The position numbers and the translations under genes are program-made. The notes beneath the pieces were generated by a model. That model searched no databases, was not told the DNA's origin, and worked only from the letters and a program-made list of their open reading frames with translations. Shown piece by piece: positions 36,111-46,580 of a stretch of 64,000 nt of DNA; positions within the stretch are counted from its first letter, which is position 1; each line of letters starts with the position of its first letter. The stretch is from Platycnemis pennipes (taxonomy: Eukaryota > Arthropoda > Insecta > Odonata > Platycnemididae), in NCBI GenBank assembly GCA_933228895.1, contig OW121854.1, positions 60,554,609 through 60,618,608 of the forward strand. Direction: 5' to 3'.

Positions 36111-36649
36111 GCCTGCCTTCCTCAAATTACGTACTACTCTCTCCCTCCGAGCACGTCAACGGCAATTCGACTTTCAATTTTTTCCGATGAATTCCCGATG
36201 AAGGGTCGCGTATCATAATTTTTTCCCTCCCTTCCTCTCTCTCTCTTCACCTCTCTCATTCCTCGTTTCTGTTTCATTTGGAGCCGAGTCTAATTTCACT
36301 CCTCCATCTTCCAGTCGTGAAATTGGTGGGTGCGGGGTGAAGAGTGGGTGACGTGAGAGGAGTCAAATCGAATTTTGTTTCTGAATGGAGGGGATGGGGA
36401 TGGAAGAGTCAAGTGGAGCAGTATTTTGTATAGTGGATTGGAGAGACGTGGGAGGTCCCTAAGGTTGAACACATTTCTTTTTGAGGGACTGGACGGTTCA
36501 GAGCTCTGCAAGATGAGTGCGAGGACAAAGACGGAGTTGGTTGTTCATGGAAATTGGCGAAACAGCAATATTTCGTAGTAGTGGGAGTAGAACTCTTCGT
36601 TTTTTTTTGACGAAAGGTTTATTGCACCATCTAACCTAATATCCGCTTG

Positions 36650-36852
36650 CAGAAAAATTTTAGGCTGTCTTTAATGGCCATGTTTCGATGCTAAACTCAC
36701 GCATCATCATCCTCAGCGCAGTTGAGAGTCACTCAGTGACAGTGATTGACACGTAAGTGGTGCTTAACTCTCCTAAGGATTATACCTGAGTTGAGAATCG
36801 AAACGTCGGTCGGTCAGTATGGACGACCTAAGACCTGAAACGTTTTTCTACA
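36650..36852. repeat. diverged inverted pair of GAAAC-box modules
   Basis: The left arm read on the - strand (36717 to 36650) is CTGAGGATGATGATGCGTGA then GCATCGAAACATGG. The right arm (36772-36852) is CTAAGGATTATACCTGAG then GAATCGAAACGTCGG. The two align over about 70 bases. The CTGA-stem-GAAAC layout resembles a minimal hammerhead core, as at 8024 and 15894, but is degenerate. Confidence 0.5.
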
Positions 36853-36889
36853 TAAAATGCGCCGGGAAAACACCTTGGATTATTTTAAG

Positions 36890-37005
36890 GCCTTCATGTT
36901 AAGATAACCACATCCTCCATACCCCATATCGGATTCAAACCCGCGACTATTAGGCTGCCAGACCACGTTACTGACCTAGTACCACGGCTCTCCAATATTT
37001 CGTAG
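36890..37005 (-). mobile_element. tRNA-derived SINE, family B
   Basis: On the - strand: GAGCCGTGGTACTAGGTCAG (A-box side), GCGGGTTTGAATCC (B box), then ATATGGGGTATGGAGGATG, the position equivalent to GGGCATGGATG in other family B copies. Confidence 0.65.
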
Positions 37006-37543
37006 CGGGTATTGACTGATGATGCCAACTATTCATTTATTTTACAACAAAAATGGCAACCAAAGTCTTTAAGTTGGGTAAAATTAATTACAGAAATTAA
37101 CACAGGTCAAACCGAGAGCAGGAAATGATATATTAACTAGATAACGATGGATAAAGCACAGGAAAAATAGTAAAAGTGTTCATGGAGGCGAATCATGTGG
37201 GAGATTGAGTTTCTGAGTGAAGTGAGGTCAAAATAAAAGGGTAGCTTTACTTAAGGGTACTTAATTAATAAAGAAGGTAAGCGGTAGAATAAGGATCGTT
37301 GGGAAATTGGAAGTATGTATAATATTCTTTCGCAGTTGGAAGAGGTTGATATTATTAATATGTTCTATAGCATGCGATTCCGTAACCAAGTGATTTTACA
37401 TCCCGATCAGTTGTTAAAATAACTCAATGATACCGTTTTAATCATGCATTTATGCTTCGCAAGCGGTAGAAACTGACTTATCTGCCACTGAAACTCCCCA
37501 CGAAGTGGTTGTTAATGACTCCAATGATCATCTTCAACATTGC
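37006..37543. other. AT-rich stretch, no gene seen
   Basis: No recognised feature up to the TTAA site of the piggyBac element. Confidence 0.4.
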
Positions 37544-37547
37544 TTAA

Positions 37548-37583
37548 CCCGCGATGGCACGCGTGGGCGGGGATTCCCCGCCC
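37548..37583 (+). repeat. left piggyBac terminal inverted repeat and adjacent palindrome
   Basis: The TIR CCCGCGATGGCACGCG (37548-37563) is followed directly by the perfect palindrome GGGCGGGG-ATT-CCCCGCCC (37565-37583). TIRs are the transposase cleavage ends. The palindrome could be part of the transposase-binding region, which is an inference. Confidence 0.85.
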
Positions 37584-37740
37584 GATCGAAAAAAATATTC
37601 CTACTCAGCACACTGCGGCCTCTTCTGTTCGACACTTCTTCTAATCTACTATTTCTGAGCACTTTTCACGTTACAGTCCGTAAATACGAATAAGAATCTT
37701 TGTATCACATTTTATTTCGTAATGGTCGAATCCCCGCCGG

Positions 37741-37760
37741 CGCGTGCTATCGCGTTACAA
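37741..37760 (+). repeat. left subterminal repeat of the piggyBac
   Basis: CGCGTGCTATCGCGTTACAA, preceded by TCCCCGCC, matches 40070-40089 with one difference and in the same orientation. Subterminal repeats of this type commonly bind piggyBac transposase. Confidence 0.85.
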
Positions 37761-38174
37761 AATCTGCTTGCGGAGTTTTTGAGACTTGACTCGATCAATG
37801 TCGCAGTTTATCTTCCTATTTCGCTACATTTTTTTTCCCGTTACATTGTCCTAGGAGAGATCGACTTAGGTATGGGTGAGTAGAACAATTGGTTTCGACG
37901 CTAGGACGTACATATTTCTCTCCAATTCAGTTTGAAAAGAACTCGTGAGGGAAGCATACGCTAGTTCCATTTGGTGATCGCTACCTTGTATTCAACGCCC
38001 TGTACCAGTGCACCTTGCGAAATAAATTATAACTGTAAGTTATTGTAAATTTACATTCGTAGAGAATGTCACAACTGTAGTTTCATTTCTATTGAAATGT
38101 GTTCATAAATTTGCCATAAGTAGCTCTCTTTTTTTCAATAAGGAATCAAAAAGCCGAGCATACACTTCCCGACC

Positions 38175-39889
38175 ATGAGTGTGCCTGAAAGACACAACAT
38201 ACTGAGAATGCTTGACAGTGAGAGTGAAGGGGAATATGCAGATTTGAGTGAGAGTGACGATGAGGAATGTGACAATACTATTTACCGTTTGGACCACGAA
38301 TCATTTTCTGAGGAAAGTGAAGATGAGCAATCGCCCGGAACAAGAGCTTCTTCCTTCTTGGGAAAAAACGGAGTGACAGAGTGGTCTGCTGTGAAGCCAG
38401 CAAAAAGATCCAGAATTGAGAGATGCAATTTGCTGAAACGTCTACCTGGACCTCTGGGTAACGCCCGAAATGTATCGGATATTTTGGATTCTTGGCAAAT
38501 TTTTTTTCCAAATGATATATTATCAGATATTGTATCCTTCACAAATACAAAAATTCGAAGTGTGCAGGGTAGTTTTCTGCGTCAAAGAGATATAAGGGAA
38601 ACGGACCTCATTGAACTGAAGGCCCTTTTGGGATTACTGTATTTAGCTGGGGTGCAAAAGTCGAACCATAAAAATATTTTGGATCTGTGGAGAGCAGATG
38701 GAACAGGAACTGAATATTTTAGACTTGTAATGGGTGTAAATAGGTTCAAATTTTTGCTAAGAATGATGATATTTGATAACATCCACGAAAGAAATGAATT
38801 GAAGAAAAAAGACAAATTTTCCCAAATTAGGGACATTTTCGAAACTTTTGTCAGTAATTGCCGGAATAATTACAGTATGAGTGAAGCAGTTACAGTTGAT
38901 GAGATGCTTCCATAATTCCGGGGTAGATGCAGTTTCCGTGTTTACATGCCGAACAAGCCGTCTAAGTATGGGATCAAAATATTTGCCTGTTGTGATGCAA
39001 AAACATCTTACACCGGAAATATGGAAGTGTACGTTGGAAGACAAAATCAGGGCCCAGATAAAATTGATTACAAGCCAGACTCAGTGGTGAAAAGACTGGT
39101 TCAGTACATTTATAACACTGGAAGAAATATCACCCTTGATAACTGGTTCATGTCCTACCCGTTAGCACTTGATCTTCTAAAAAATGGTCTAACAACAGTA
39201 GGAACGATAAGAAAAAATGAGGGTGAGATTCCACCCAGTTTTATCGCTAATTCGAATGATAAAATAGTCGGAAAGAGTATTTTTGGCTTTCAAAAAGAAG
39301 TGACACTAGTGTCATACAAACCTAAAGCTAACAAAGTTGTAGTGCTCTTATCAACAATGCATCGAGATGCCATTTTGGATCCTCAAACGAATAAACCTGA
39401 AATTGTAATGTATTACAACTCCACAAAAGGTTGTGTGGACGTTTCAGATCGTTTACAGTCCACTTATAGTGTCTCTCGCATATCATGCCGATGGCCGCTA
39501 ACACTTTTTTTTACCTTGTTGAACATTGGCGCGATCAATAGCATTGTTATTTACAGGGAAAACTCAGGTAAATCTGTTAGTCGTAAGGAGTATTTGAATA
39601 ACCTTGTTAAACTTTTGACCAGAGATTACATGCTGAAAAGGGAGAAACAGCAAAATATCCAATTATCTCCGCGACTCCGGTTGCGGGAAATATTGGGTAT
39701 ACCTGAGAGAGACGATAACATGAGCCACAATGCTGATGGCCGATGTGCTTACTGCCCTTCTAAAAAAATAGAAAAACAAAGACAGCATGCAATACCTGTA
39801 AAAAGCCCATTTGCCGTGAACACTGTATATTCAACTGCACATCATGTTACCAAATTCCTGCGGAGATGATGATTGATTGTGAGCTGTAA
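38175..39889 (+). pseudogene. piggyBac-family transposase, one stop and one frameshift
   Basis: DDE/DDD cut-and-paste transposase, a nuclear enzyme that excises and inserts the element at TTAA. The ATG at 38175 opens a frame with an acidic N-terminal region (residues ~13-50, rich in E, D and S, e.g. SESDDEE), usual for the family. The core carries the family's aspartate triad: D242 (TVDEML), D322 (ITLDNWF) and D422 (KGCVDVSD), followed by the conserved CRWPLTLFF block. One in-frame TAA (38913-38915) sits just after D242, before the FRGRC and VYMPNKPSKYGIK blocks, which resume in the same frame. A second lesion is in the seven-A run at 39762-39768: the cysteine-rich C-terminal zinc-binding domain (GRCAYC, then ACNTC, KKPIC, REHC, FNC, TSC) continues only in another frame and ends at 39889. 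A one-base loss is the simplest explanation. The original protein would have been about 570 residues. The stop lies between catalytic residues, so no active enzyme is expected unless the stop is read through and the frame shifted. Confidence 0.95.
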
Positions 39890-39998
39890 ATAGTAATGTT
39901 TGTCTATAATCAGAAAATATTCTCTTATGTTCTCCATGTTCATGGCTTAAAAATGAATATCATTCCTTTGTTGAATATTTTTGCAAACGAAATTGCCA

Positions 39999-40004
39999 AA
40001 TAAA
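39999..40004 (+). promoter_or_regulatory. polyadenylation signal of the transposase
   Basis: AATAAA lies 110 bases after the reconstructed stop and 108 bases before the right TTAA, as expected for the transposase transcript. Position only; no expression evidence. Confidence 0.55.
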
Positions 40005-40069
40005 TCTTCTTTGTAGTACTTATTAGTGTTTATTTAGCCATGTACAACCCGTCGGTCTTTTCCCCGCCC

Positions 40070-40111
40070 CGCGTGCTACCGCGTTACAAGAAAAGCGCGT
40101 GCTACCGCGGG
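40070..40111 (+). repeat. right subterminal repeat and right TIR of the piggyBac
   Basis: CGCGTGCTACCGCGTTACAA (40070-40089) is followed after six bases by CGCGTGCTACCGCGGG (40096-40111), the right TIR. The right end thus holds two tandem copies of GCGTGCTACCGCG. The inner one, together with its flanking CCCCGCCCC, matches the left TIR plus GGGCGGGGA better than the terminal one does. Confidence 0.85.
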
Positions 40112-40115
40112 TTAA

Positions 40116-40634
40116 CATTGCTGTTGATTGTCAACACCGGGTATAAATAGCATCAACTGAATATTAAAGGCCGTAACAGAAAGAAGAAATTAATATCCTA
40201 AGTAAATCTCTTGACAAAAGGAAAGAAGAACTTTTTGAACTCAAGGTAAAAACATTCTTCCGAGTAACATGAAAGTATTTTTGCTTTTGATCAATGAAAC
40301 ATAAATTGATTGAGAGTACGCTAAAAATGAATCTATTAACACAAGAAAAAGTCATTCTTATAATTGAAATTTCTCTCCCTAAGGTTCGGTTCCTGGATTT
40401 ATGCAACGCGACGGTTCTTTTCAAACTAGTCATTAATATTTTCTCCACACTCTACTACCCTTGCCATTATCAGCATGACCATCCGAAAACTAAGGGCTAC
40501 ATCTCGTTGGCGTTAACTTCTGCATCTCTTAGCATATAATATCCACGTTTCAATTTCCACATTTCCCTCATCACTAGAGGAGAGATTTTTGGAGCAAAAA
40601 AATATCGTACCTTTAATCTAAGTTGCATGGTGCT
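40116..40634. other. AT-rich stretch, no gene seen
   Basis: No recognised feature. Confidence 0.4.
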
Positions 40635-41005
40635 TGCTAAAAATATTTACGGCACCAAAACGTGGACAATTTGAAAAGGACAAACGAAATATACTGTCAG
40701 CTATAGAGATGTGGATGTCGATAAGAATGGAGGAGTAAGGTTTTAGGGGGAAGGAGGGCAAACGGAGAAGTTCTGTTCGTGCTAGGAGAGGAAAGGAGCT
40801 TGATTCATGAAATTAGGAACATACAGAAAGAGTCGCTGGAATGGGTAATGAGAAGAATATTTTGAAGTATGTGATAAGAGGAAGAAGCGATGAAGGGGGA
40901 GATGAAAAACTGGCAGTTTGAATGAAATGATGCAAAATATAAAGGACGCGGAGCTAAAGGATGACAGTAAAGACAGTGGCCATGGGAGGAATTGTATAAT
41001 CATCT
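40635..41005 (+). mobile_element. strongly decayed LINE C-terminal region
   Basis: GGCACCAAAACGTGGACAAT corresponds to the YGSEAWT block, and AGCTATAGAGATGTGGATG to the AFEMW block; GGAGAGGAAAGGAGCTTGAT and further purine-rich codons follow in the usual order. All frames are broken. It differs enough from the RTE copies at 22803-43839 that it may be another subfamily. Confidence 0.45.
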
Positions 41006-41684
41006 AAACTAGTGATAAGAAAAGTTAGAAACAAAATAGCCAAATATGTCCTTCGAAGTAGTTTCAATATTCTAAAGCTATAATTAAATGCTTACATGTG
41101 TGGATATTCAGAAAAACTAATAAGAAATAAATGTGAGCTCAGAAACATTTTATAAATGAGACTATGATTGGTAAAATATTCTTAGGCTCTCCACCGGTTT
41201 AAAATATTTGTCAAAGTTTTGAAAAACGATTCGTCACTCATCCGCAATATTAGCATTGTTCCCCGGGAAAGAGTTGGAAACTATGATTGTTTCACTATCA
41301 ATGTTGCTTCAGAGTCACACGTAATTAATCAAATAGTGGCAGTGCGCCGATCCCTGATCATCTCCTGTGTTCTTTTAAGTCTGCTTCCGTATTTAAAGGT
41401 GTTTCAAATCGGGAGAAAAGTTTCAAGGGTGGGAATGGAAGGAGTGAAAGGAATATGTTGAGGAAGGGTTGAGTGAAACCCGTCGTCGACATTAAAATTA
41501 TGAATAAATACATTAAATCCCCCCTGGCACTTAGACCTTTTTAGATCCATTGTGCCAACCCACATTTAACCTGTACGCCATTAATAAACAGGGGACAAGA
41601 GCACCGCGGTAGAGGTAAGAGGTCACCCATCCAACCTCCGTGCGGGCTCAACGTTGCTTAACATCGGTGATATCATGTGAACCG
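41006..41684. other. no gene seen
   Basis: No recognised feature; mixed composition. Confidence 0.35.
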
Positions 41685-41915
41685 GCGTGCCAACATGGCT
41701 AGACCCTTGCCCGTCGTCGGCACTAGTCTGCTCTTTGCTAGAGGCGTCAAGGGGGCCACGGGTCAACGACTCATCCGACGGACGGAGTTCTGCACTCGAA
41801 TGCTCTCCACAAAGAACTCGAGTAGGAGCAGAGTTTACCAATGGAAATAATTTCCACTGCCAGGAGTTGAACCCGGGCCCTCGTTTAAACCCACTTGCAC
41901 CGGCACAACACTGAT
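41685..41915 (-). mobile_element. tRNA-derived SINE, family A
   Basis: On the - strand: head GTTGTGCCGGTGCAAGTGGG, B box GGGTTCAACTCC, then CTCCTACTCGAGTTCTTTG, TGGAGAGCATTCGAGTGCAG, AACTCCGTCCGTCGGATGAG and CCCCCTTGACGCCTCTAGC. The structure matches the 13790 copy throughout. Confidence 0.8.
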
Positions 41916-41939
41916 CGTCACCTCAATTGATCATGAAAG

Positions 41940-42150
41940 GGGCGGAGTCTGGATAGAGAACGGGAGGTGACTGCGTACTTAGGATGGGGAGGAGCGCCCG
42001 CTTGAGAAAAGGGAAGTAGGGAGGGGGATGTCGAAATAAATTTCGTTCCGAAAGTAGACACGCACTGCTAACGACGAGCGACATCTAATATGTGACAGAG
42101 AAACGAGAAAAGCGGAGAAGGAGATGAGAGTGAGGGCCTGGGAAAAAAAT
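41940..42150. other. G/A-skewed segment
   Basis: Purine-rich + strand patch of about 200 bases; nothing coding recognised. Confidence 0.35.
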
Positions 42151-42648
42151 ATACACAAGTGTGCACACACTTGGACGAAAAAATTGAGGAGGCGGGTTTT
42201 CGGAAACTGAGCCCATCCGGAGTGACCCTTTGTCCCAATGGAATGAGCCCTCGTTTATCAAAACAATTCAATTGTGAAATATGCATCCCTTTAGTAGCGA
42301 GAGCATTTTAATCTGGATGATGAGTGCTCGGATCGAATTGCAAATGACATGTAAGAGGATGAAAAATAAAAGGCAATCGGTCCCTACGGATCCTCTCCCA
42401 GGATTGATATACGTACTCCCGTCGTCAACTTGCCCGGGCGAATGCAAAGGGAAAATTCCAAAGGGTGCGCCGGGAGGGACAAACGCCAAGGAGCTTTTTT
42501 TATTCAATCGAATCTCCATCAAAATTCCTTCGCGTGACATGCGAACTAAGTAAAATTGGCACTCCACGACGAGCAACCTGTTTCAATAACGCCCTTAACT
42601 TGGCTTCTTCATTCCTTATATCGTTCTCGTTTCTTCTTCGACGGCTCT
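42151..42648. other. no gene seen
   Basis: Several short overlapping frames with no features; no repeat family recognised. Confidence 0.35.
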
Positions 42649-42660
42649 AGGTACGTCGAT
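42649..42660 (+). repeat. left target-site duplication of a LINE
   Basis: AGGTACGTCGAT here is repeated exactly at 43840-43851, on the far side of the LINE. This marks the original insertion site. Confidence 0.85.
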
Positions 42661-43839
42661 AAGGAAGCCAGGACCAATGATAAACTAGGAACATAAAAAA
42701 TCGAGGAGGTGGAAGATTTCTGTTTCCTGGGAAGCCGAGTAACCAGAGATGGAAGAAGTAAAAGAGAACTGCCAGTAGAATTGCCCAAGCGAAAAGGGTA
42801 TTTTACCAGAAAAAGATTCCGCTTACAGCTGCAAATACAAATGTTGAAATAAGGAAGCATTTCATTAGAACATACATCTGGAGTATTCTACTGTATGGCA
42901 GCGAATCATGGACAATAACTGCAGTAGAGAAGTCAAGGATAAAGCATTTAAGATGTGATGCTACCGAAGAATAATGAAGAGAAAATTGATCTACCGAGTG
43001 ATAAACGAAGAAGTCTTAAGAAGAGTGGGAGAGAAGAGATGTCTACTGAAAATCTTCAAAAGAAGACGGGGCAACTTGATAGGCCACATCTTAAGACACG
43101 ATGACCTGATGAAGGCAATCGTTGAGGGAAAAGTGAACGGGAAGAATGGAAAAGGCAGGCCTCGTATGAGATATATGGAGCAAGCTGTGAGGGATATAAA
43201 AGAGAGGAGCTACGCCAATGGGGGCGTTAACTCGGAACCGAAATCGCAATTTTGTACACGAAATCGTTAGATGGAAACGAAAAACGAATTTTAGTGAAAA
43301 AATTAATCTTCTAACCAAAACCATTCACTCATAAATCAAAAATTAAAATAAGCAAAAGGTGACGCCCACCTAAAATGCCACTGTGATAACATTGACGTCA
43401 TTTTCCTCCCGTCCTTGACTGCTTTCAGGGGAGGGGGGAGGGAGTGGAGGGGGGTTCTCGGAAGGTCTGCTCGCACAGATGCTGTCGAAATCGCTCCCAT
43501 TGGCCGAGTCAGCTGTGTCCCCCCCTTTGCGATAAGGCGAAGTAGCTCCGCGGGCTCAGTTGTGATTGGACGAAGTCGATATACGTCAGAGGTGACACCA
43601 CACCCACTTTTCCGAAAGGGTTAAAAACATCAGTTTTTCGCCGCTTATAACTCGGGAAATAATTTTCGGATCAGAAAACGGAAAAATACGGGTCCTTTTA
43701 TTTTACAAACTCTATCAGATTCGGCAATAAAAAAAATATGGTAAACGACCCCATTTTGAAGAGGTTGGCCGATAGAAGAATCGAGTGGAGGGTTGCGTCA
43801 AACCAATCCTAGGATTGTTGACCGATAATAATGATGATG
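42661..43839 (+). mobile_element. RTE-type LINE with 12-base target duplications, split by a later element
   Basis: The LINE starts inside the C-terminal part of its reading frame (EVEDFCFLGSRVTRDG, in the same region as ELCYLRSRVTNYG at 31945) and runs to CCAATCCTAGGATTGTTGAC and an AATAATGATGATG tail. Frames include RRVGEKRCLLKIFKRRRGNL, HILRHDDLMKAIVEGKVNG and, beyond the interruption, KRLADRRIEW. AGGTACGTCGAT flanks it on both sides. It is interrupted at 43220-43752 by a TIR element. Point lesions (for example near 42940 and 42970) also break the frame. Confidence 0.9.
43220..43752. mobile_element. 533-base TIR element nested in the LINE
   Basis: The LINE sequence stops after CGCCAAT and resumes at GAAGAGGTTGGCCGATAG. 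The intervening block starts GGGGGCGTTAACTC and ends GTAAACGACCCC; the ends form an imperfect inverted repeat of about 12 bases (GGGGKCGTTWAC). It has no transposase frame and a GC-rich centre (43420-43570), so it is a non-autonomous DNA transposon. The target duplication is too short or eroded to define (perhaps AT or AAT), and the superfamily is unassigned. Confidence 0.75.
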
Positions 43840-43851
43840 AGGTACGTCGAT
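43840..43851 (+). repeat. right target-site duplication of the LINE
   Basis: Exact second copy of AGGTACGTCGAT, directly after the LINE GATGATG tail. Confidence 0.85.
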
Positions 43852-45004
43852 ATCGAAGAACGAGATCAACGAGGGAAGGCAAAGAACATTAATTTGCCTT
43901 TACTTTTCTCAGTTAAGAAGTGAATATGCTCCGCCAAGGTCACCAGGAGGATAACTAATTGTAGGTATTTCTCTTGTTTGTAGCCAGTCCTTGGCTAAAT
44001 GTTTATCAATTAACATTTAAAAGTTTCTTGGCGTTATGCTCAAATTCAAGAAAATCATGATGAATGAATATAAAACTTTGTATATTCCTCATTTAAATAG
44101 TAAAAACAAAACCGGTTTCATCCACCTAATGATGTCCTCTATTAAATTGTGGAATACCTAAAGTTTTTATGTTCATCGATAATTATTTTAAAACATGATT
44201 TGCTTGCAACAACGAACCATTTCTTGCCGATTAGTGTATTCCATAATATACATTTGACATGCTGTCACAGTGTAAATTAAGGTTTCAACACCAATTTATG
44301 ATTATTTACAAGCATATAGCTTCGTTATATACGTCTCTGCTGTGATTTTAGTGCATAGATCCTAAATTAGCATGTGAGCGATTTGTGTGTGAAAATGAAA
44401 TGATTTAATTTTATCGTTTCTCCATTAATGTATTATGTGTCTTCCTGAAGTATCATAATAATTTAGAGTAAGCACAATTATGCTGCATTTACTACACTTC
44501 TGTTCTTCTGAATCACCCCAAAGACAGGTAGCAATACCTTCGAATTATATTGTAAGGATTTTTTGACCTGTTATTTCCCAGATGAGTTTCCTCACGACAT
44601 ACCATCTGTGAAAGTGACCCATAGCCATAGGTATTTAATTGGTTCTGCGATTGACATATTCGGCTGAATATGGCGAGTATAACGAGGGGAATTACTACGT
44701 TTCCAAAACTATATTTCTACCATTTCTTTGAGTTATCTTATTTTCTACCAGATTTCACCAATTACGTGCCTAAATGCTTCATATGCATGGGTAAAATTAT
44801 CTTATATTACGTCCTAATTTGTTGGGCACCAGTTTAGCCGCTGACTTTCGTCATCTTCTATCGTTAAATTCAGTGAGGCATGAGAAATGAATGTGTCATT
44901 GCTACACCATCATAGAATTCTTATCAAAAATTACAATCAGTATATTTCCCCCTCTTTTTTTAAAATATTTACTAGCTCTTTTCTTTATTTCCTAATTTTC
45001 GGTA
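43852..45004. other. AT-rich stretch, no gene seen
   Basis: No recognised feature. A lone AAACCGGTTTC sequence near 44111-44121 resembles the GAAACCGG box seen in the inverted modules. Confidence 0.35.
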
Positions 45005-45260
45005 TGAGATCTAAGATTAGGAGAAAAAAATGACTGGATGAAGAAGATAATTAAGGGTGAGGATGTTTTGAAGGACGTGGTTGAGGGCATAATGTTGGGT
45101 ATGCGTGGTAAAGGGAGGAAGGAAGGGAGGAAGGGAGGGTAGTTTTGGATAGAATGACAGATATTAAGAATAATGAGGGGCTGCAGAGAGAAATCATGTG
45201 AAATATAGGCGTCGCAGGAAAAATTGAATATCCATATCGACCTACCTTCACTGGTAGAAA
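45005..45260 (+). mobile_element. decayed LINE C-terminal region, second subfamily
   Basis: In shifting frames the order WLDEEDN / GHNVGYAW / RKEGRKGG / LDRMTDIKNNEGLQREIM / IGVAGKIEYPYRPTF resembles the final part of endonuclease/RT LINE proteins after the GHILR block. Call made by position and pattern only. Confidence 0.4.
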
Positions 45261-45749
45261 ACTAAATTGATAAACATTAATAATAATAACTAAATATCAT
45301 GCAAAATTTTAAATATTTCTTTTACATAAGATAAATTGGAAGTTCTATTCGACGGAGGATTGTACAAAACATGATGTCAATTAGGTTATTTTTTAAAGCT
45401 CGTATACTCCAAGGAAACGGTACAAAACTATAAGGGAAAGGCAAGTTTGAATGTTACACTGATGGTAGCGTAAAATACCGAAACTATAGTTCGTTGTGCT
45501 TTTTAAATAAAAGTGTGGAAAGGTACAAGTGTTGGTTTTCAGTTCCTCCTTTGAAACGAATATTAGTGGCTTTAAAAAAGTTAGCGCCAGTGCATTGTCA
45601 TATGGATGCCATTTATATTAGTTTAATGAAACATAACCTCCATCGCCATAGCTGTTGCCAAAGGTGGATTTTTTTATCCATCGAGGATTTTCTGTACGCT
45701 AGGAGGCTAATTGAACATGGTCCATTCCTAATATGACCTACATCTGTGC
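45261..45749. other. AT-rich stretch, no gene seen
   Basis: No recognised feature. Confidence 0.4.
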
Positions 45750-46330
45750 GCTGCCCGGCAAGCCCCTGTAAAGGCGTATGGCAGAGGGCCGATAGTCGCT
45801 GATGAAAGACCCCGAAAACCGTTCGTCCACTTCGCGCGGGCGCTGCCAATGAGCGTTGCCCGCGAAGCCCGAAGAGGGTGGAAAGAGACCCTTAATCCCG
45901 CAAATGCGCTCTCCGGGGGTAGGGATGGTAACGAGGGAGACGGAAAAGCGGAAAGTTTTTAAAGATTTATGACGCACGAGGGGCGGCGGGGTACATCCGA
46001 GGAGGCCATTCCGCCAATTCATAAATTAGCGCCGTCGCGGAGCAAGGAGAAGAGAGGGTTGAAGAGGAGGGAAGGGCGGCGGAGGAAAGCGAGCGGATGG
46101 AATGGATGATGTAGCTGAAAGGACGAGCGAGAGGAACTCTCTTGGAAGAGGGAGAGAGGAACGAAGGCAAAAACGAGGTTACGGAGTGCACGGCAAGTCC
46201 CCAAAGAACGTTGGGGGGAATGGATTGAAAAAGATATTCGATCGAGTGGAGGGAGCAAGGATGAATATTGTTCCAAATTTTGTAGGATCCCTTCCGGTGG
46301 AGTAAAATCCTTGAAGCCCGTTCGGGTCAT
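45750..46330. other. GC-rich segment then G/A-skewed island
   Basis: 45750-45910 is balanced GC-rich; 45990-46270 is purine-rich on the + strand. The open frames on the - strand are composition-driven. No motif recognised. Confidence 0.4.
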
Positions 46331-46404
46331 TCCTTTCTATCCCAGTCAATCAAATTTTAGGTCATGGCCTTGCGCGTGATAATGATAAGTGGACAGTTAC
46401 TTAT

Positions 46405-46580
46405 CCGGCCGCTTGGGCCAGATCAATAGTTTGGAAATCCAAAGGTCACGAGTTCGAATTACACCTCGGGCATAGATTTGTACGTATCTAAGAATTTGAC
46501 TTCATTCTAAGTTTTTATGGTGCGGCATGAACTTTTTAGTTGGGCCACCTTGAAACTCTCACTATTTGCTAATATTTTTA
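46405..46580 (+). mobile_element. tRNA-derived SINE, family B
   Basis: Head CCGGCCGCTTGGGCCAGATC, B box CACGAGTTCGAATTAC, then CACCTCGGGCATAGATTTG, ACTTCATTCTAAGTTTTTA, GGTGCGGCATGAACTTTTTA and GGGCCACCTTGAAACTC. Order and spacing match the copy at 33545. Confidence 0.75.

Larger units (their letters stand above)
37544..40115 (+). mobile_element. full-length piggyBac-family DNA transposon
   Basis: The element is bounded by TTAA at 37544-37547 and 40112-40115, the duplicated target site of the piggyBac superfamily, and begins and ends with a 16-base terminal inverted repeat (CCCGCGATGGCACGCG on the left; CCCGCGGTAGCACGCG as the reverse complement on the right). Its internal length is 2564 bases, normal for an autonomous piggyBac. 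It contains a single transposase gene on the + strand. About 627 bases precede the ATG and about 220 follow the reading frame. The complete ends and only two obvious coding lesions suggest a fairly recent insertion. Confidence 0.95.
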
